Of a stretch of DNA of 23,335 nt, positions 6,795-17,133 are shown piece by piece. Origin of the DNA: Catenaria anguillulae PL171 (Eukaryota > Blastocladiomycota > Blastocladiomycetes > Blastocladiales > Catenariaceae); NCBI GenBank assembly GCA_002102555.1, contig MCFL01000344.1:1-23335 (forward strand), given 5' to 3'. The notes under the pieces are model-generated. The model was given only the letters and a program-made list of their open reading frames with translations, was not told where the DNA came from and did no database searches. Both the position numbers and the translations under genes were made by a program. The first letter of the stretch is position 1. Every line of letters starts with the position of its first letter.

Positions 6795-9476
6795 ATGATC
6801 ATCCCGACTCTCTCGCTGGCGGCTGCGGCCGACCAGGAACAACTGCTCACCCGCCTGGCCACCTTTGCCCCGGCCATCAAGCTCTCCGTCGCACAGCCCG
6901 CCGACCTGCTGGCCCCCAACGTGCCCATGTCGGCCATTGCCCGCGCCTGGGTCTCGCTTGCGACCGCGGCTGACTCCTCGCCCGAGGCTGCCCTCGCGCT
7001 GCTCGATGCCGGCGTCGACAAGGCCATTGTTCCCTTCTCCACGCCCGACAATGTGACGGCCCTGCTGCGCTCGATCCCGGCGCCCGACCGCTTGTTGGTC
7101 CAGTTCCAAGACTGGCTCCAGGTCAGCCCCACGACCGTGGCTGCCCTTGCCGGCCTCGTCTCGGGCATTGTGCTCCCCTGGACTGACACCATTTCGGCCG
7201 AACAGGTTGCCCAAGTCCTCGCCCTGGTCCGCACCCAGGACAAGCGCAACCTGCTCGTTCTTGACTCGCAAGCTACCACTCCGGCGCAGCTCGCCACTTT
7301 GGTGCCGCTCGCGCACCTTGGTGCCACCGTCACCGTTTCGGCTGCGGCCATCACCTTCCCTTCAACCACCACCTCGTCCACCTCGTCGTCGTCGACCTCG
7401 GAAGAAGGCATTCCGGCCTCGACCCTGCTCACCTCCCTGCTCACGTCGGACCGCCCCGACGGCCTGTTTCCGACCATTGTCACCGACACGCACGCCACGC
7501 CGCTCGGGCTCGTGTACTCGTCTGCCGCCTCGCTCGCCGAAGCCCTGCGCACAGGCACTGGCGTGTACTACTCGCGGTCGCGGTCCGGCCTCTGGTACAA
7601 GGGCGCCACGTCGGGCGCCACCCAGCAACTCGTGCGTATTGACGCCGATTGCGACACGGATGCCTTGAGGTTTATCGTGCACCAGCACCCGCCCGGGTTT
7701 TGCCACCGCGACACGCACACGTGTTTTGGGACGGGTGCGGCGCCCGGTGGCATTGCCGGGCTGGCGCGCACGTTGCAAGCACGCAAGGTAAGTGCGCCTG
7801 AAGGGTCGTACACGTCTCGCTTGTTTAACGACAAGGACTTGTTGGATGCGAAATTGCTCGAGGAGGCCCAGGAACTCGTGGATGCCGGCAGCGCCTCGGA
7901 GGTGGCACAAGAGGCCGCAGACGTGATTTACTTTGTGCTTGCCAAGGCCACAAAGGCCGGTGTCAGTTTGGCGGATATCGAGGCCGTGTTGGATGCCAGG
8001 GCGCGCAAGGTGACTAGGCGTAAGGGAGATGCAAAGCCCCAGTATGCTGCAGCCATTGCGGCCAAGCGCCGCACGTCGTCCACGACCAATGGCGATGCCC
8101 CGGCGCACGCTGCTTCCGCTGCCGTTCCCGAAGTCGGGCTCAAGATGAAGCACGTGGACCTGGCCACCACCCCCTCGGACTCGCCCGCGTACGCGGCGCT
8201 CTTGCAACGCCCGATTCTCAATGCAGACAAGATCACCAAGATTGTGCAGCCCATCATCCAAGCCGTGCGCGAAAAGGGCGACGCGGCGCTCGTGGAGCTG
8301 ACCAAGAAATTCGACCGTGTGGACCTTGCCGGTACCTCGCCCGTGCTGTTGCCTCCGTTTGCGCAGCACTATAACCCGAGCGACTTGCGCGCCGACGTGC
8401 GTGCCGCCATTGACACGGCCATTTCCAATGTGGAAACATTCCACCGTGCACAGCTAGCCGAGGCCGACTTGCAAGTCGAGACCATGCCGGGCATCACGTG
8501 CTCGCGCATTGTGCGCCCCATTGAGCGCGTCGGGCTCTATGTGCCGGGCGGGTCGGCCGTGCTGCCGTCGTCAACGCTCATGCTTGGTGTGCCTGCGCGC
8601 GTGGCTGGGTGCTCGACCATTGTGATTGCGACGCCGCCCAGGGCCGACGGCAGTGTGGCGCCCGAAGTCTTGTATGTGGCCGATAAGGTTGGTGCAGCTC
8701 AAGTGGTGCGTGCGGGCGGCGCACAGGCCGTGGCAGCCATGGCGTACGGTACCGAGAGCGTGCTCAAGGTGGACAAGATTTGCGGACCGGGCAACCAGTT
8801 TGTGACTGCGGCCAAGCTCGTGTGCGCCACCGACACCAATGCCATGGTGGCCATCGATATGCCTGCGGGTCCCTCGGAGGTGCTTGTGATTGCCGATGCG
8901 GACGCGGATCCGCGCTACGTTGCTGCCGATTTGCTGAGCCAGGCCGAGCACGGGCCGGACTCGCAAGTGGTCCTTGTGGCCGTCAACATGTCTGACGCGC
9001 AAGTTGGTGCAGTCGAGGACCAAGTGCGCAAGCAAGCCGAGCTGCTCCCGCGCGTCGACATTGTCAAGCAATGCCTGCCCAAATCCTGGGTTGTGCGCGC
9101 ACCCACGCTCGACGCTGCCATTGACTTTTCCAACGCGTACGCGCCCGAGCACTTGATTCTCAACCTGCCTGATGCCACGGCCTTGGCCGTCGTGGACAAG
9201 ATCACCAATGCCGGGTCCGTGTTTGTTGGCGCCTACTCGCCAGAGTCGTGTGGCGATTATGCCAGCGGCACCAATCACACGTTGCCGACGTATGGGTATG
9301 CGCGCATGTATTCGGGCGTCAACACGGGCACGTTTGTCAAGCACATTACCACGCAGTATCTCACCAAAGACGGGTTGGAGGGCTTGGCCCAGTGTGTCAT
9401 GACGTTGGCCGAGGTCGAGGGGTTGGATGCACATGCCAGGGCCGTGGCGATTCGTGTTGGCAAGTTTGATGTGTGA
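6795..9476 (+). CDS. HIS4: HIS4 trifunctional histidine biosynthesis enzyme (HisI-HisE-HisD fusion)
   Basis: Cytosolic enzyme of three histidine-pathway steps: phosphoribosyl-ATP pyrophosphohydrolase, phosphoribosyl-AMP cyclohydrolase and histidinol dehydrogenase. Intronless, 893 residues, against about 800 in yeast. Residues 1 to about 215 are the fungal N-terminal region. The cyclohydrolase domain (about 220-330) has GVYYSRSRSGLWYKGATSG, DCDTDALRF, and the metal-ligand-type Cys/His in HPPGFCHRDTHTCFG. The pyrophosphohydrolase domain (about 335-430) has YTSRLFNDKDLLDAKLLEE and EAADVIYFVLAKA. A variable Ala/Thr-rich linker precedes the dehydrogenase (about 450-893), with GLYVPGGSAVLPS, MPAGPSEVLVIAD, DLLSQAEHGPDSQ, the catalytic Glu-His pair in NAYAPEHL, and CGDYASGTNHTLPTYGYAR. 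The start MIIPTL aligns with the yeast N-terminus and follows a TATA box at the expected distance. A gtaagt at 7788 is coding, since the protein reads through without loss of similarity. It is the only large gene of the window free of introns besides the unknown at 1212. Confidence 0.98.
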   Translation: MIIPTLSLAAAADQEQLLTRLATFAPAIKLSVAQPADLLAPNVPMSAIARAWVSLATAADSSPEAALALLDAGVDKAIVPFSTPDNVTALLRSIPAPDRLLVQFQDWLQVSPTTVAALAGLVSGIVLPWTDTISAEQVAQVLALVRTQDKRNLLVLDSQATTPAQLATLVPLAHLGATVTVSAAAITFPSTTTSSTSSSSTSEEGIPASTLLTSLLTSDRPDGLFPTIVTDTHATPLGLVYSSAASLAEALRTGTGVYYSRSRSGLWYKGATSGATQQLVRIDADCDTDALRFIVHQHPPGFCHRDTHTCFGTGAAPGGIAGLARTLQARKVSAPEGSYTSRLFNDKDLLDAKLLEEAQELVDAGSASEVAQEAADVIYFVLAKATKAGVSLADIEAVLDARARKVTRRKGDAKPQYAAAIAAKRRTSSTTNGDAPAHAASAAVPEVGLKMKHVDLATTPSDSPAYAALLQRPILNADKITKIVQPIIQAVREKGDAALVELTKKFDRVDLAGTSPVLLPPFAQHYNPSDLRADVRAAIDTAISNVETFHRAQLAEADLQVETMPGITCSRIVRPIERVGLYVPGGSAVLPSSTLMLGVPARVAGCSTIVIATPPRADGSVAPEVLYVADKVGAAQVVRAGGAQAVAAMAYGTESVLKVDKICGPGNQFVTAAKLVCATDTNAMVAIDMPAGPSEVLVIADADADPRYVAADLLSQAEHGPDSQVVLVAVNMSDAQVGAVEDQVRKQAELLPRVDIVKQCLPKSWVVRAPTLDAAIDFSNAYAPEHLILNLPDATALAVVDKITNAGSVFVGAYSPESCGDYASGTNHTLPTYGYARMYSGVNTGTFVKHITTQYLTKDGLEGLAQCVMTLAEVEGLDAHARAVAIRVGKFDV

Positions 9477-10318
9477 TTTTGTTCCTTTTCTGTCTCTGTC
9501 GCTTGCTAGGTATAGCTCGTTGTTTGCTCTCGTTTGCATTTATTGTTTGGTTTACAAAGTCAATTCACAGGAAATGTATTTGAGTATTTGGTTTTGTGTT
9601 TGGACCATCCCCAGTCTCTCCAGTCCAATCCAATCGCAGGCTGTGATACTAACATCGGCAAAGATGGAATGTGAGAAAGTACTATTGCGATGAAAAAAAT
9701 GCTGAGAAACGACAGAATGTGGAGAAGATCATGAAGAAATCGAGCAAGCTCAAGCTGGAGGCGGCGGACACAAGCCGAGCCGCATGTCCAACAGTTGCTG
9801 TGAACCTGCCGTTTGCATTGCCGCCTTGTAAAATCCACATCCGGAAGATGCCTTACAACTCGGCAAGAACGTCGATGCTTTTGACCAATCAGGGGGTCTT
9901 CTACGCCAAAGGCATCATTGTGGGATGACGGTCACGTAGAGGAACAGAGTGGTTGGATGGTCGGATTTCACGGGCGAACGTACACATCGCTGTCTGTAGA
10001 ACACATTGTGGAAGGATGTTAACTTTGATTGTGTGTTTGGTATGTCGAGAATCACTTAATCGCGCTGAGCTGATAAGTTCGAGCCTACTTCATGGAAGAG
10101 TGAGGCAGTGCAAACACATAGACAAATTGGACGCACGTCTTGTTCAGCATATGAAAGTGGACACGAGTCACACACGATCACGTGCTTGAGATGCACCTTC
10201 AATCGAACCCTCCTAACGATGCCAGGCCCACTTGAGGGCGCTTGATGTGGTGACGAAAAGCGAAACCGGCAGCCAGCAGGCAACCAGGCAGACACCTATG
10301 CACACACGTTAACCCACC
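9477..10318. other. Intergenic region between HIS4 and the UTP16-like gene
   Basis: An 842-bp stretch with only short ORFs on both strands (for example 9671-9928 forward, 9838-9560 reverse). None shows recognisable motifs or a convincing splice continuation. It presumably holds the HIS4 3' end and the next promoter. No tRNA-like structure, repeat or clear TATA box was found. Confidence 0.5.
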
Positions 10319-11388
10319 ATGGATCCATACTACTCGAGCAGTTCTGACGACGAAGCGCCCGAGGCCGTTGGCCTGTCCACGGCCAAGGCGGCATCCAAAC
10401 AGCAATTGCAACAGGAACGCGCCGCCGCAAAAACGTATGCAGTGGCCCACTCTTCGCCATACCGCACTGGAATTTCGGACGGCTAACGACCAAGCTGTCG
10501 ATTTCCTCCCAATCCACAGCGCAAAGGACGCGAAAAAGGCCGCCAACCGAAAGCGCGACGAGACGCTCAAGGCGCAAAAGGTCGATCGGCCAAAGCCTGC
10601 TACGGCCAAGAAGGGCAAGGCTGCCAAGCCTGTTGCACAACCGGAACCCGTCGAATCGTCGGCATCGGAGGAGGAAGGTGAGCGGAGCGCGGATGGCGAG
10701 TCGAGTGATGCCGACGAGGATGCATTGCCCGCGGCACTCGTGAAGCAGCTGGCTACCCGTGACGCCCAAGAGGAGGAGGACAACGATTCCGAGGAGGAGG
10801 CGACGTACGCTCATGGGGTTTGTGCTCGTTTACATCTGCATGAGTCCCTGACCAGACTTATTTGCTTACGTAGCACCCGCCAATCTCGGAAACGCCCATC
10901 CAACTTGACCACATTTGATTCCGACGACGAGGACGACTTCAACTACTCGACCGCCAAATCCATCGCATCGGAACTCGACTACCTGTACGGCCGCGATGCC
11001 GACGGCAGCGCGAGCGAAGGTGTCAGTAATGAAGAAGAAGACATGGACGACGGCCAAATCGACAAGTCGCTGTATGTTAACTCTTCCCCGCTGACATCCA
11101 CCGACTTGGCACCCTTCCTGACACCGCACGTCTGCTCCTTTTAGTGGTGGTCACATCAAGGTCGTTGCCCTTAACAAGCAATCCGCTCCGCCAGCCCCTT
11201 CATCCAGCGCGCTCACATTTGCAAACCGTCATTTGGCCAAGAAGAGTCGGCGAGCACCCGTGGCAAAGAACCTGACGCAAAACTTGTTGGGACAGCCTGC
11301 CCTGAACTTCAAGCACAAGGCCGGGTCGACTAACAAGAGTGGGAAGCCGCTGACCAAGCCAAACGCCAAGCGGAGGCGGGTCAAGTAA
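10319..11388 (+). CDS. UTP16: Bud21/Utp16-like U3 snoRNP-associated protein, four exons
   Basis: Probable nucleolar protein of the small-subunit processome, which matures 18S rRNA. Exons 10319-10434, 10520-10804, 10874-11071 and 11145-11388 give 280 residues; introns of 85, 69 and 73 bp are GT-AG. The start is in a strong context (ccaccATGg). The N-terminus carries SSDDEAPEAVGLSTAKAA, followed by a Lys/Arg-rich helix (AKDAKKAANRKRDETLKAQK), a short hydrophobic LPAALVKQL element, acidic Ser/Glu/Asp tracts, a TTFDSDDEDD segment, GGHIKVVALNKQ, and a basic end KPNAKRRRVK that looks like a nuclear or nucleolar signal. This order (DEAP box, basic helix, LP-L-L, TFD, short beta strand, basic tail) matches yeast Bud21/Utp16 as I recall it. 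Family identity rests on motif order in a poorly conserved protein, so confidence is moderate. Confidence 0.62.
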
Positions 11389-11590
11389 ATTGTTTGGTCG
11401 GGGGTATTTATCAATATGTAGATCCTTCATCTTCTGATGCTTCAATTGCGCACCTTTGCCCTCCATGTCTGCCAGCAACACAGTGGTGATCCTCTGGGTG
11501 GCAGTTCCCACGGCCGCGTTGATCACACCGACAGAGCGACATTTCATCATGCATCAGATGTATATACAAAGAACCTAACAAGTTAATGCA
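11389..11590. other. Short intergenic region upstream of CFAP70
   Basis: 202 bp between the UTP16-like stop and the CFAP70 start. I looked for an RFX-type X-box, common upstream of ciliary genes in animals, and did not find a convincing one. No gene is present. Confidence 0.5.
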
Positions 11591-14500
11591 ATGTCATCAA
11601 AGTCACCTTCGCACGTGGATAACTCGGCTGACAGTCAGGGCAAGGGAGTCCCCGGGAGCTCTGCTGCCGGACCTGCTGCGTCGGTTTCTCTCACGGTTCG
11701 CGTTCTCATTCGAACTCTCCTGCCTCTCCTCAGCCAACTTGGCCTAATGTAAACCGACCCTGAATGTGTTCACAGATCAAGATCAAGGAGGCCGTCAACT
11801 TGCGTGGATCAAAGGGTGACAAGGTCACGACATTTGTCAAGGTTCAATTCGCCGATTATGAGGCCGTAGACGTATGTGGCGACCATTTTTCATCGTTGTG
11901 TATTTCCGCTGCGTGCTGATGACTTCGTGGTGCCACAGAGTCCACCCGTTGCGGATACCGCCAGCCCAGAGTACAATTTCAGCTACAAGCTCGATTTGAC
12001 TGTGACCGAGGTGTGTTATTCCGACATTGTTGACGAGTCTCCTCTGTTCTAACTCATCCGCCGTTCGGTCGACACCAAACAGAATCTGGTCGACACTATT
12101 CTCAACAATACGGCCATATTTACGCTCTACGAAGTCCTCCCCAAAGACAAGAACGCCATTCTCGGCACAGCCGAGACATCACTGGCCTCATTTCTCCTGT
12201 CCCAAGATTCCTCGGCCGCCTTGGATGGTCCTGCGGAAACTCGCAACCTCGGCGGCACTGGCTTGGCTGCCATCGAGTACGCCAACCCAAAGCTGCTTGG
12301 ACCTGATGACCAACAGGTCAAGCCTGCATTCACTTTTGTTGTATCGGTGGACAAGCCGATCGTGGCGTGGGACGATCTCGAGTCGTCCGTGGTGGCCGAA
12401 TTGCACCCTGTGCAAGTATATCCTGTGCCCGATGAGTGGAATGTCAAGGAGGCAAACGAAAAGGATGTCAATTCGAGTACGCTGGTTTGCCTATCGCTGG
12501 ATGCGCTGGTTTTTTTGTGCTGATGCCGCCCATGCTTGCACCGTTGCACAGACCTCTTCAACTATACGGTCGGCGTCACATTGCCACTCGATTCCTCGAC
12601 CGACCGTACTGTTCGCATCCCGCTCGGCATTCTCTGCGCACCAACCACGGGCACAGCCGAATCGGGCGGCACAGCGGCTACTCATGGAAAACGGTTGCAA
12701 TGGCCCCGCGGATTCAAGACATTGCTCGGTGCCCCCGCTCTGAAAAAGCTCAGAGAACGAATCTTGACCAAGGCGTTGATTGACGTGGAATTGACGCGCG
12801 TGCCGCAAGCAAAGTATGGGAACGTGGTGGATCCATTGGCGGGAAGGTACAAGGGAAAAGCTGCTGTCGACATTAGCCAGCTCTTGTTGCCCAACACCAA
12901 GACCTTGACTGGTGCGCAATTTCCTTCCTTGCGTTCATGATGCGGGCATTTCTCGCTCACACCGTCCCAACCGTTCATCAGTGACTGGCAAGTTGAGCAA
13001 CTTTGAAACCGAGGAAAAGGATGGCAGCGTTACCACGTTGAAGATCCGCACCACGACCTACAAGTCAATCGACTCACAACTGACACTGACCTTCTCCGTG
13101 CATCGCCCACTGCTCGATCGCAAAAAGGCTGCAGCCACGAAAACCAACCTCTTTGACTACATTCAGCGCAAGCCCCTGCCACCGCAGCAAATCTACTCCA
13201 AGCGTGTCGCCATTGCTCAAAGCGAATACGTCTCGGTAGTGAGGGGCTTGCTTGACGACCTGGACCGCGAATTCAACATTGCCCGTGCGGCCGGCATGCT
13301 CGCGGGCGATGCGGCTACCACTGCCGCCGTACACGTGGATGACCAACAAGTTTTGGACCCGAATCAGCAAGAGCGCACCGCGTTCTTGCGCTATGTGCAA
13401 ACTTCGGGACTGTACCATTCCATCCACCACAAGCTCAAGGCGGCTGTGATTCAACTGCTGCGTGAAAAGTACCATCACTTCTTTGACGATGCCAGCCAAC
13501 GGTCGGCGCTCATGGCCCAAATCTACGTCGAGCTCGTCGATACCCTCAACAAAGAGCTTGCCTTGCATCATTCCGCGCACCCGCAAACGACGCGCTTGGC
13601 CGACACGGCGGCCAGCAAAATCGAGGTTAGGTCGGCAGAATACTTGCGCTTGGCGCAGGACTGCGAGTCGGGCATGGATTTCGTGGGCGCCCTGCATTGG
13701 TACACGGAGCGTATGCTGTGTGCACCTGACAATTTGTTGGCTCATTACGATTTGGCGGCGTGTGCAGCAAGGAGTGGCGATTTGGATCGTGCGCGGGTTC
13801 ATTTTCAAGAGATTTTGGCAAGGCACCCGTCACATCCGTTGGCACTCGTCGGGATGGGAATTGTGGCCAGCGGATCGTCGAGCAAGGTTGACCGGGACTT
13901 GGCGGAAACATGCTTGCTCACCGCATACAAGTCAACCTCGGGCTCCAGCAGTTCTCACACATCGCAATCTACTCTTGTTGCCCTTCTTGCTGCACACTAT
14001 GCCGTTGGTGGTGACGATGACCGCGCCGATGGATACCTTGCCGAGGCGAGTCAGCTTAAGGATGAGCAAATGTACCTGAACGCTACCGACCAATGCGTCC
14101 AGCTTGGGTGTACGTCCATGGCGGAGCGTTTGCTCGGATACGACTTGGTGCTCAAGCACGGGCACCCGTCCGTACGCGCTCTCATGCTACGTGCTCAGCT
14201 GTACACGATGCTTCGTCGGTACGATGTGGCGGAATCCAGCTTACGCGCAGCACTGGAAAAGCAAATGGACGATCCGCAGGTTTGGGCGCGGCTTGGGCAT
14301 GCTCACTATTTGGCGGGGAAGTTAGGCGAGGCAAGGGCGACGTATGAGTCGCTCATGGCTCTGCAGCCGAGTCATCACGACAAGAAGGTGCTGGCAAGGT
14401 TGGGCGAGATTTACTTTATCGAGGCGCTGGATGACTCGTGGGACTGGGCGTCTACAGTCAAGGACCATGCAGCCATGCAGATGGCACAGCAGTGGTATGT

Positions 14501-15110
14501 CCAAGGGGAGGTGTGGCCAAATGTCGCGTTGACTTGCATGGCGCTGGGACAGATTGAAGAGGCCGAGTCGAGTCTTTGCGTACGTGCAAGGATTCATCTC
14601 TTTCTACTTGTTGGTAGCTGGGGGCTAACGGAGGAATGTCAACTTTTTTTTTAATTCACCTAGCATGCGACAAGCGAGTCACCACGGGATGCGAATGCAT
14701 GGGCAGTTATGGCGCTCTTGCACCTGAATCAAGATCGGCTGCTGGAAGCAGAGCAGTGTGGGAGCTACGCCTTGCACCTTGGTCTACGCCATGGTGCTCT
14801 GTTGAGGTTTGTTTCCAGCTGATTTCCCTGTTTTTACAACCGTGCAACTCGTTCCACTGTTGCTCACATTGAAGCTGCATGCTCCAGGTCCTGTGCACTG
14901 CATTTCCGCGACAAGAACAGGATCAAGGCAAGCGTGGCATATGCACAAGCAGCCTTGGAAGCTGATAGCCAAGATGAGCGGACACGAACTCTTTTGACCA
15001 ACATTTTGACGCAGCCAAGTCACAGCAACTTGGAATTGAATGTCAGTGAAGCTGACGGTGGACGCCAGTCGGTCATGCGATCCTCTCAGCCTGCATCAAT
15101 GGCCGTGTGA
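11591..15110 (+). CDS. CFAP70: CFAP70 (TTC18), cilia and flagella associated TPR protein, eight exons
   Basis: Axonemal protein linked to outer dynein arm function in motile cilia. Exons: 11591-11695, 11776-11871, 11939-12010, 12083-12476, 12552-12911, 12982-14579, 14664-14806, 14888-15110, giving 996 residues (human about 1,120). All seven introns are GT-AG, 67-84 bp, and every junction restores frame. The N-terminal region resembles a C2-like beta domain (IKIKEAVNLRGSKGDKVTTF, EYNFSYKLDLTVTE, FTLYEVLPKDKNAILGTAE). The middle has the family-typical block AFLRYVQTSGLYHSIHHKL through LREKYHHFFDDASQRSAL. From about residue 555 TPR units follow (FVGALHWYTERMLCAPDNLL, GDLDRARVHFQEIL, RYDVAESSLRAALEKQ, VWARLGHAHYLAGKLGEA). 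The seventh exon gives NAWAVMALLHLNQDRLLEAE, again a TPR. The final exon ends with ALEADSQDERTRTLLTNIL and a short polar tail. The alternative ATG at 11586 is in another frame. The gene implies the organism builds a flagellum. Confidence 0.93.
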
Positions 15111-15416
15111 CGTTTTCTCGCGTTCCCATCATTTCGCAAACTCATTTATCTTGCAGTAACTCATTTTGTCTTGAGAAACCAAAGTTTGAAAGCACATAAC
15201 CACACAGCTGATCATTATTGTCAGGAATCATCGAGGAAAAGAGGCGAGACGGAAGGCTCGAACCAGTTTGGTCGACCTCAACGCGTCAATAAATAACTGG
15301 CTGTGGAGAAAACCCATTGACGCTTCGGTCGACATCATCAGGCAGAGCCGACAGACCATATGCAATTGCACTGACGGAAATGCGATGCCGTTAGAAACCG
15401 ATCTGTCCGTGCAAAC
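15111..15416. other. Intergenic region after CFAP70
   Basis: 306 bp without a supportable gene. Short ORFs on the reverse strand look incidental. It presumably contains the CFAP70 3' end and the promoter of the next gene. Confidence 0.5.
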
Positions 15417-17133
15417 ATGCCAGTTTTGAGTCATCCAGCATTGACGTTGGCCAAAGTTCAACCAACGTTGACCTCAGCAGAGATCCGCCGTGCTATCGCG
15501 CCAGCGCTGCCGCCGCCACTACCGTTGCGTGAATGCAAATCCAACGGGGCCCATGGTCGCTTCAGCCAAACGTCAGCTGCGGGTACGAATGATGATGGAC
15601 CACTCAAGACAGCTGTGTGTATTCGGAAGCTGTCAATAGCTGGCAATATCACCTCCGCCGTCGGTGCCAGCGATTCAGAAAATGATTTGCCGCCAGACAT
15701 CACATCTCAGCCTCAGTGCAAGGACGCAAGCGCCTCTACAATTCCGGTTTCAGAGCAGGTCCAGTTACCATCATTGATTCCCGTGACTCGAGTGAGCGAT
15801 GTGGCTCTTGCCAGGCTGCGAATTTCGCGTCAAGGCTTTCCGCAAACACCAATAATCACGGAACAGGGCCATTCGACCACAAGCCCATCTCGAAGTCGCA
15901 AGAGCACATCGAATCATTCTCCCTCGCCTCCCGCTCCCTTTCAACCATCCAATATTGAGCAGCACGATGCGACGGAGCTAGCCGATAAACAGCCTGTGGT
16001 TCATTTCAAAGACGCCAACGGTCCGGCACAGAATGATGCATTATTGTCTGCAACTGTCCCGGAGAACGCTCCGGCCGATGCAGACACAGGCTCTTTTACC
16101 AATGGGAACAGTGAAGTTCCGGCAGCAACACTGCCTATGGCTCTCGGGCCATCAGAAATTGTCGTTCAAGATCACTCCACGCGAGCAATAGCTGGTCTGG
16201 TTGGCGATTCACAGCCCCACTATCTTCCCTCAAAGCCAAAGCGCACACTGTCGCGGCCTTCAAGCTCATCCACCACGAACCTGCCCGCGGATCGTGCGTC
16301 CTCCCAGTCGCAGGTACGCGAATCTCGCCCACCTACAGCAAGTAGTAGAGCTTCGCTGGCGTCCGCCATGCGCAAGCACAAGAAACCGGCGGTCATGTAC
16401 ACCGTGCTGACGGGTCAAGGGTGGCAGAAAATGGGTACGGATTAGAGCTCAATGCACTTCGTATGGAAAGGTATCGCTCACGCATGTCATCGCGACAGCT
16501 TTGCACCAACCACCTCCGATTCCCACACTTGATACCGTCGTTCAGGCAACATCCACCCGAGTCCTGAAAGAAATGATTGACCCAGGCCCGCCCGGTCCCA
16601 GTTTACCAGCCATGGTCCCGCTTCCCATATCCAAAGCCAACCGCAACAAACTGGAGCATAAGTTGTCGTACCCAAGCTCGCCGCGATCCACAGTAAGTAC
16701 CACCGCCAGCAGTGGCACCTATCAATACTACAGCCGCGAGCCAACACCCGCGACCGCCGTTTTGGGCGAGTCGCTTTTTCACGGCGCGACCGCAGTCGAT
16801 TTGCCACACCCTAATAAGACACCTAAATCCGAACTGATTCACCATCACGTCCCCACCGCTCCACCACCTACCCTTCCCAGCCATTGGTCCACACCTCTAC
16901 CACCAACCTCACGTTCCATCGACCCACCAGGATACCCATATCCAATGCCACCGCCGGCAATCGCGGCCGTACCGCCTCCAGCCAAGCGTTTGCAACGCGT
17001 TCAAGACCTGCGAAGCAAACAGCAGGCAATGATCATCAGCCAACTTGCGCACACGTCTCCGCATGCGAACAGCGCGATGACCGGCAAGGTCAAGCTGGTC
17101 AAGTTTATGGGGCTGCCGCTTGTGTCTGGGTAG
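15417..17133 (+). CDS. Unrecognised Ser/Pro-rich disordered protein, two exons
   Basis: Exons 15417-16434 and 16499-17133 joined by a 64-bp GT-AG intron give 550 residues; the junction reads QKM-A-LHQPPP. I do not recognise it. Composition is dominated by Ser, Pro, Thr and Ala with no transmembrane or long coiled-coil segment. Exon 1 ends in a basic Ser-rich stretch followed by KPAVMYTVLTGQGWQKM, which looks more ordered. Exon 2 is Pro-rich (HVPTAPPPTLPSHW, YPYPMPPPAIAAVPPPA) and closes with a short helix candidate (KRLQRVQDLRSKQQAMIISQ) and the C-terminus KVKLVKFMGLPLVSG. Reading as one protein is supported by the exact frame restoration and similar composition on both sides. The upstream start is the first ATG in frame. 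A scaffold or cytoskeletal adaptor role would be a guess. Confidence 0.65.
16435..16498 (+). other. GT-AG intron joining the two halves of the Ser/Pro-rich gene
   Basis: The donor gtacgg follows ATG G and the acceptor gcgacag precedes CT TTG, restoring ATG GCT TTG. Without removal, the first ORF ends at an in-frame TAG a few codons later. Confidence 0.75.

Noticed and set aside
7788-7793. gtaagt as an intron donor in HIS4
   Set aside because: Translation through it keeps similarity to the pyrophosphohydrolase domain without a gap, so no intron is needed.
7362-8444. 360-codon reverse ORF (and 9539-8571 reverse)
   Set aside because: Antisense to strongly conserved HIS4 coding sequence; GC-rich third positions create such open frames.
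9684-9700. GCGATGA plus poly-A as PAC/RRPE ribosome-biogenesis promoter motifs for the UTP16-like gene
   Set aside because: It lies more than 600 bp upstream and neither motif matches fully.
9671-9928. 85-codon forward ORF in the HIS4-UTP16 spacer
   Set aside because: No recognisable motif, no splice partner, composition typical of spacer sequence.
15235-15275. tRNA-like ggctcgaacc stretch
   Set aside because: The flanking bases do not form acceptor, D or anticodon stems around it.
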